Below the pieces are notes generated by a model. That model was given only the letters and a program-made list of their open reading frames with translations, did no database searches and was not told the origin of the DNA. The translations under genes were made by a program, and so were the position numbers. From Stenotrophomonas maltophilia (GTDB taxonomy: Bacteria > Pseudomonadota > Gammaproteobacteria > Xanthomonadales > Xanthomonadaceae): a stretch of DNA of 64,000 bases. Shown one piece after another: positions 60,079-64,000 of this stretch (its first letter is position 1; each line of letters starts with the position of its first letter). The DNA lies in contig NZ_CP090423.1 in NCBI RefSeq assembly GCF_023518235.1, forward strand, positions 496,001-560,000. Direction: 5' to 3'.

Positions 60079-62997
60079 CTAGATGTCGTGGTCCTTGCCC
60101 AGCGAGGTGACGCCGGGAAGGCTGGGCGTGTTCAGCCCAACCAGCTCACGCGCCTGGTGGAAGCGCTGCATGGCCATGCGGCTGAGCTGGCCGAAGTCGC
60201 CATCGACCGCACCATCGTAGAATCCAAGATTCTTCAGGCGCGATTGCAGTCCGGTGTGCTCGTCGGTCTGTTTCTGTGCGGCAAGGTCGAGTGTCCATTC
60301 CCAGGGATGGTTGTCGGCGCCGAACGGAAACACCTTCAGCTTGGCCTGCTTCGCGCCTTCGGGCATCTCATGCATCAGGCTGCCATCGGAGGCGAGTTCG
60401 CCCTCGAAATGTTGTCCGCCGATGTCCAGTGTGTAGGGCTTGCCGGCCAGTCCCTGCAGGCCGAACTGTTCAACCAGGCGCAGCCCGAATTGTTGCGGCA
60501 CCAGTTGCGTGCCGCGCGGAAGGTGCTCGGGAATGGCGGGGTTGGTATCGGCCCCCATGAACGGATGCTCACCCGCCTTGACCTTGAACTCGCCCGGGCA
60601 GCTGAAGGTGATGTTGTCGCCCTCCAGCGTGATCGCGCTGTTGCCGGCCTGCAGCACCACCTTGGTCTGCGCCAGCACGTCGATGCGGTCGTCGGTGGCG
60701 GTGATGGTCAGTGCCTGATCGCTCAGCAGTTCCAGTTCGCCATCGTTGGCCTGCAGGCTGACCGGACCCTGCGCGGCGATCACCCGCAGCGGGCCGCTCT
60801 GCGCAAACAGCGAGACATGCTCGCCGGAGACGGTGGCCAGGGTTTCGCCGGCGCTGACGTGCAGGTCCTGCTGCACCGTCATCTGCAGGTTCTGCCCGGC
60901 ATAGGCCACCGCGCTGGCTGGGGTGGTCCAGGCGATGTGGTGCGGCGCTTCGGCCAGCAGCAGTGGTGTGCCCAGCCGTTCCACCGGCTGCTCGCCGGGG
61001 CTGCGGCCATCGCTGCCGGGCTTCATCGCGCTCTGCCCGTTCACCTCGCCCTGGAAGCGGCCCTGCGCCTGCGGGTCGATCTGTTCGCGCAGCTGCTTGG
61101 TGCGCTGGTACTCGGCCAGGCCCGGCACCTGCTGCTGGGCCAGGGTCTGCTGCATCTGTTCCAGGCTGCGCTCGGCCCCCTTGAGCTGGGCCACCACGCT
61201 GGCGTTGTCCATCACCGTGGAGGCCGCGCGTTCCTGCAGGCTGGCCGACAGCAGCAGGCCTTCGCCGGCATGCACGTTGCCCCAGCCCTGGGTGGCCAGT
61301 TCGAAGCCTTCGCCACGCAGTGCGCCGCGGGCCGTGTCCTGGTGCGCGATCAGGTAGCCCAGCTCCAGCCGGCTGTCGGCCAGCGAGCTGTGCAGGCGGG
61401 TGCGCAGCTGGCCCGGCGTATCGTCCATCACCCATTGCTGGGTGCCGTTGCCGTCATGGGCCTGGGTATGCAGGCCACTGAGCACGCCGGGGTGGCGCGC
61501 GTTCTCGTCGATGCCGCCGCCGAACGGCGGGGCCACCTCGCCGTTGTACAGCTGGCCGGTGATGCGCGGCTGGTCGATGTCGCCGTGCAGGAATTCCACC
61601 AGCACCTCGCTGCCCACCCGCGGCAGGAACGCGGTGCCCCAGTTCGGGCCGGCCACCCATTCGGCCACCGACACCCAGCTGCCGCTGGTGTGGTCGCCGG
61701 GGGCATGGCCGGGCTGCGCGCTGCCGGTGTCGGTCAGGCCGCCCGGGTTGGGTTGGCTGCCGCGCTGCCAGCCGAACTGGATGCGCACCTGATGCTCGCG
61801 GTTGGGCGTGACCGCAGTGTTGGCGATGCCGACCACGCGGGCGGTCTGCGGGCCATGCAGGGTTGGCCGGTCCTGCGGCAGGGCGCGCAGCGGCACGCCG
61901 GCGCCGGTGGCCAGGAAACTGTTGCGGTAGGCGCCGCGCTCCAGCGCCGGGCTGCCCAGCAGCTCGGCGATGCCCTGGTCGAGGTTGTTCAGCGCCACGT
62001 GCTGCACCGCCAGCAGCTGGAAGGCCTGGCCTTCGTGCTGCGGGTGCTGGGCCAGGCGGAAGGTGCTGCCGGCGGCCAACTGGCGCTCACTGCCGCTGCC
62101 GCTGTAGAGCACCTGGCCCACCCGCAGCGCGTCCAGCCGCGCCTGTGCTTCGGCATCGGCCCAGCCGGCCTGGGCGAAGCGCCCGGCGCGTGGCTGCACA
62201 TAGACTTCCAGCGCCGGCAGGCTACCGGCGTCGGCGCTGGACTGCGCGGCCACCGCCGTGACCTGCTCGCTGTGCCAGCTGGCCACGGTGCTGGCGTTGG
62301 GCACCAGTTGCTGGCGCTCGGCGAAGGCGGTGATGCCATCACTGGCCTCGGCCATGTCGGCGCGATGGAAGCGCACCCGGCCAGTGTCGGGCAGTTCGGC
62401 ACCCGGCTCGAACACCACCAGCGTGTGCGCGGCCTCATCGCCCTGCGCCTGCTCGATGCGCCAGGCCAGGCCGGCCTCGGCCAGCAGCCGGGTGACGAAG
62501 GCCCAGTCGGTTTCGCGGTACTGGGTGGTGATCGTACGTACCGGCAGTGCAGCCTGCACGTCGAAGCGGAACACGGCCTGCGGATAGTCGGCGAAGATCT
62601 GCTCGCAGATCGCGCGGGTGTCCAGGTCCTGGAAGATCACCGCATTGCGGCGCAGGCGGAGCAGTGCGGTCCACGGTTCGAGGATCAGCCGGTAGCGGGC
62701 CAGGCCGCCATCACTGCCCAGCTGCGCCGCTTCGGTGCACAGCCCATGCCACTGCCGCAGCGCGCCGTCGGCCTGGCGCAGCTGCAGGGTCAGTGGCTGT
62801 TCCAGCCACGGGTCCAGTGCAAGAAAAGCGTCGGTGGCCAGGCAGTCGATCTGCAGGCGGTTGTCGCCGCAGACCGCTTCGGTACCTTCGAAACGCTCGA
62901 CCACCAGGCCCGCCTCGGGCCCCTTCAGCTGGATCAGGCGGTCGCGGTGCGACAGCGAGGCGAGGGAAGCGAGCAGTGCGGAGCTTGGGATGTCCAT
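60079..62997 (-). CDS. vgrG: VgrG, type VI secretion spike with C-terminal peptidoglycan-binding domain
   Basis: This is a 972-residue protein from M-D-I-P-S-S. Residues ~1-400 form the gp27-like base, ~430-530 the gp5 OB fold (W-G-T-A-F-L-P-R-V-G-S-E-V-L-V-E-F, D-I-D-Q-P-R-I-T-G), and ~550-800 a helical/DUF2345-like region with the beta-helix needle. After an extension, residues ~920-960 form a PG_binding_1 unit (L-K-N-L-G-F-Y-D-G-A-V-D-G-D-F-G-Q-L-S-R). VgrG is the spike tip injected by the T6SS; this extension makes it an evolved VgrG that could itself dock on the target cell wall. It starts 10 bases after tssL. Confidence 0.95.
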   Translation of the reverse strand: MDIPSSALLASLASLSHRDRLIQLKGPEAGLVVERFEGTEAVCGDNRLQIDCLATDAFLALDPWLEQPLTLQLRQADGALRQWHGLCTEAAQLGSDGGLARYRLILEPWTALLRLRRNAVIFQDLDTRAICEQIFADYPQAVFRFDVQAALPVRTITTQYRETDWAFVTRLLAEAGLAWRIEQAQGDEAAHTLVVFEPGAELPDTGRVRFHRADMAEASDGITAFAERQQLVPNASTVASWHSEQVTAVAAQSSADAGSLPALEVYVQPRAGRFAQAGWADAEAQARLDALRVGQVLYSGSGSERQLAAGSTFRLAQHPQHEGQAFQLLAVQHVALNNLDQGIAELLGSPALERGAYRNSFLATGAGVPLRALPQDRPTLHGPQTARVVGIANTAVTPNREHQVRIQFGWQRGSQPNPGGLTDTGSAQPGHAPGDHTSGSWVSVAEWVAGPNWGTAFLPRVGSEVLVEFLHGDIDQPRITGQLYNGEVAPPFGGGIDENARHPGVLSGLHTQAHDGNGTQQWVMDDTPGQLRTRLHSSLADSRLELGYLIAHQDTARGALRGEGFELATQGWGNVHAGEGLLLSASLQERAASTVMDNASVVAQLKGAERSLEQMQQTLAQQQVPGLAEYQRTKQLREQIDPQAQGRFQGEVNGQSAMKPGSDGRSPGEQPVERLGTPLLLAEAPHHIAWTTPASAVAYAGQNLQMTVQQDLHVSAGETLATVSGEHVSLFAQSGPLRVIAAQGPVSLQANDGELELLSDQALTITATDDRIDVLAQTKVVLQAGNSAITLEGDNITFSCPGEFKVKAGEHPFMGADTNPAIPEHLPRGTQLVPQQFGLRLVEQFGLQGLAGKPYTLDIGGQHFEGELASDGSLMHEMPEGAKQAKLKVFPFGADNHPWEWTLDLAAQKQTDEHTGLQSRLKNLGFYDGAVDGDFGQLSRMAMQRFHQARELVGLNTPSLPGVTSLGKDHDI

Positions 62998-63007
62998 ATC
63001 ATCAGGC

Positions 63008-63802
63008 TCATGGCAAGGTGATCGTAATGTGCGCGGTGCGCTCGGGCATCTGCACCACATCGTTGTAGGCGGCCAGCTGCTGGCGCGTCTCGTGGCCCAG
63101 ATAGGTGCGCATGCCGAAGAAGGCGACGATGCCGAAGCAGCCCACCACCACCGCCGGCAGCCACAGCGGCACCACGCGGCGCAGGCTGTGACGCACGTTG
63201 TCCGGCGGCAGCGCGTGCGGTGCGAAACCGTGGCGCTTGCCCTTCAGGTAGACGATTTCATCGCCCAGGCGTGCGGTCAGGTAGCCCAGCTTCTCGGTGC
63301 CTTCCAGGCGGTATTTGCCCTCGAAGCCCATCAGCAGGCAGTAGTGGTAGACCTCCAGCGAGGGCAGGCGCGCCGCACCCTGGCGGCGCAGCTCTTCCAG
63401 CCGGTCGAAGAAGTGCTCGCCGGCAAGGTGCTCACCAAACAGGCGCAGTTGCAGCGGGTTGCGCTCCCAGGTCTCATGCAGCGGGGAAGGCTGCGACAGG
63501 ATCGCTTCGTCCACAGCGGCGCAGAAGGCGTATTTGGCGGCGTAGACATCCTCCGATGCCACGCCCATGCGCATCGCGTTGCGCTCCACGCCATCGAGGA
63601 ACTTCTGCACGGTCTGCACGAAGCCTTCGGCATCGTGCGGCAGCTGCCCGCGCTTGAGCAGCAGCAGCAGGTAGAAGCCGTCGGACATCAGGTCCTGCAG
63701 GCTCTGTGGATTGGCCGCCTGCGGCGTGGGATTGACCATCGCGCCATTGGCGGTCAGCGACGGCATCGGGCCCGGGGTCGGGGGCAGGGGAGAGTTCATC
63801 AT
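63008..63802 (-). CDS. tssL: TssL (DotU/IcmH-type) T6SS inner-membrane protein
   Basis: This 264-residue protein is the short TssL form without a peptidoglycan-binding C-terminal extension. The DotU cytoplasmic domain spans residues ~35-205 (Y-A-A-K-Y-A-F-C-A-A-V-D-E-A-I-L, L-L-M-G-F-E-G-K-Y-R-L), followed by one membrane helix at ~211-231 (W-L-P-A-V-V-V-G-C-F-G-I-V-A-F-F) and a short periplasmic tail. It joins the TssJLM membrane complex to the baseplate. It overlaps tssK by 4 bases. Confidence 0.95.
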   Translation of the reverse strand: MMNSPLPPTPGPMPSLTANGAMVNPTPQAANPQSLQDLMSDGFYLLLLLKRGQLPHDAEGFVQTVQKFLDGVERNAMRMGVASEDVYAAKYAFCAAVDEAILSQPSPLHETWERNPLQLRLFGEHLAGEHFFDRLEELRRQGAARLPSLEVYHYCLLMGFEGKYRLEGTEKLGYLTARLGDEIVYLKGKRHGFAPHALPPDNVRHSLRRVVPLWLPAVVVGCFGIVAFFGMRTYLGHETRQQLAAYNDVVQMPERTAHITITLP

Positions 63803-64000
63803 GAGGTCACCGCCACAAGTTCCATCTTCAGCTCGGCAATGCCGGCCGGCACGTAGATCATCACCGACTGCGCCTTGAGCATGCGCTCATACAGCGCGCC
63901 GCGCGCGTCCAACTCGAAGTAGTGGCTGCCCGGGCGCACCGGAATCGCCGCCGGTACCTGCGCGGCATGCACCAGCTTCACGCCGGGCAGCGCCGACAGC
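63799..64000 (-). CDS. tssK: TssK, T6SS baseplate protein (5' part outside the window)
   Basis: The frame is open to the right edge; only the C-terminal ~66 residues are visible. The block P-V-R-P-G-S-H-Y-F-E-L and the end V-M-I-Y-V-P-A-G-I-A-E-L are typical of the TssK C-terminal domain that binds TssL/TssM. The order tssK-tssL is standard, and the rest of the T6SS cluster should lie to the right. Confidence 0.9.
   Translation of the reverse strand, partial: LSALPGVKLVHAAQVPAAIPVRPGSHYFELDARGALYERMLKAQSVMIYVPAGIAELKMELVAVTS

Noticed and set aside
59662..63021. A 1,119-codon open frame on the plus strand across vgrG and the effector gene
   Set aside because: It is antisense to two well-supported genes, has no domain pattern, and is explained by high GC at third positions of the minus-strand genes.

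Overview
The window looks like chromosomal DNA of a Stenotrophomonas maltophilia-complex bacterium (Xanthomonadaceae). The reasons are the high GC content with long antisense shadow ORFs, many GTAG-headed palindromic REP (SMAG-type) elements between genes, an imuA-imuB-dnaE2 cassette behind a Xanthomonas-type LexA box (TTAG-N6-TACTA), and an alpha-amino acid ester hydrolase of the Xanthomonas type. This assignment is inference from content; no database search was possible.

Layout. 1-6.8 kb: 3' end of a soluble PAS chemoreceptor, a convergent membrane diguanylate cyclase, tRNA-Leu(CAA), a lone receiver protein, a small Cys-rich secreted protein, an SRAP/HMCES-type protein, a GNAT acetyltransferase, three tandem tRNA-Ala(GGC)/tRNA-Glu(TTC) pairs, and a MerR-type metal regulator with its own operator. 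6.9-16.5 kb: an AraC/DJ-1 regulator, a membrane TlpA-like thioredoxin and DsbG, then a probable acid-resistance operon (DcaP-like porin, AdiC-like antiporter, basic amino acid decarboxylase) behind a perfect FNR/Anr box, then a CDF metal transporter. 16.6-22.2 kb: an iron/heme operon on the minus strand (ECF sigma, FecR, TonB-dependent receptor with STN domain, ChaN-like protein, TonB) behind a Fur-like box. 22.4-23.6 kb: a complete IS5-family element with TTAG target duplication. 23.7-26.7 kb: a small protein, a GATase and YggS facing a MocR regulator with two direct-repeat operator candidates.

27.5-32.8 kb: the SOS mutasome operon. 32.8-38 kb: a cyclase-family protein, a DsbA/FrnE-like protein, LysR, a fatty-acid-hydroxylase-type membrane protein, AraC, and a VOC protein. 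38.3-41.1 kb: a GH3 glycosidase with a degenerate nuclease/phosphatase-like N-terminal domain. 41.2-48.9 kb: LysR/MFS divergent pair, SnoaL-like protein, alpha-amino acid ester hydrolase, AraC, SDR, MgtC-like protein. 49.1-54.5 kb: lldP-lldR-lldD-dld lactate operon with two LldR/PdhR-like operators. 54.5-64 kb: periplasmic or lipoprotein genes, a decayed gene duplicate, a 9 x 7-bp tandem repeat, and the end of a type VI secretion cluster (tssK-tssL-vgrG-effector candidate-immunity candidate) running off the right edge.

The most interesting unit is the right end. A VgrG with a C-terminal peptidoglycan-binding domain is followed by a 598-residue peptidoglycan-binding protein of unknown catalytic type, then a string of exported small proteins that includes a duplicated and decayed copy. 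This is the arrangement expected of a T6SS effector with an immunity array. The next best are the oxygen-regulated porin/antiporter/decarboxylase operon and the GH3 fusion.
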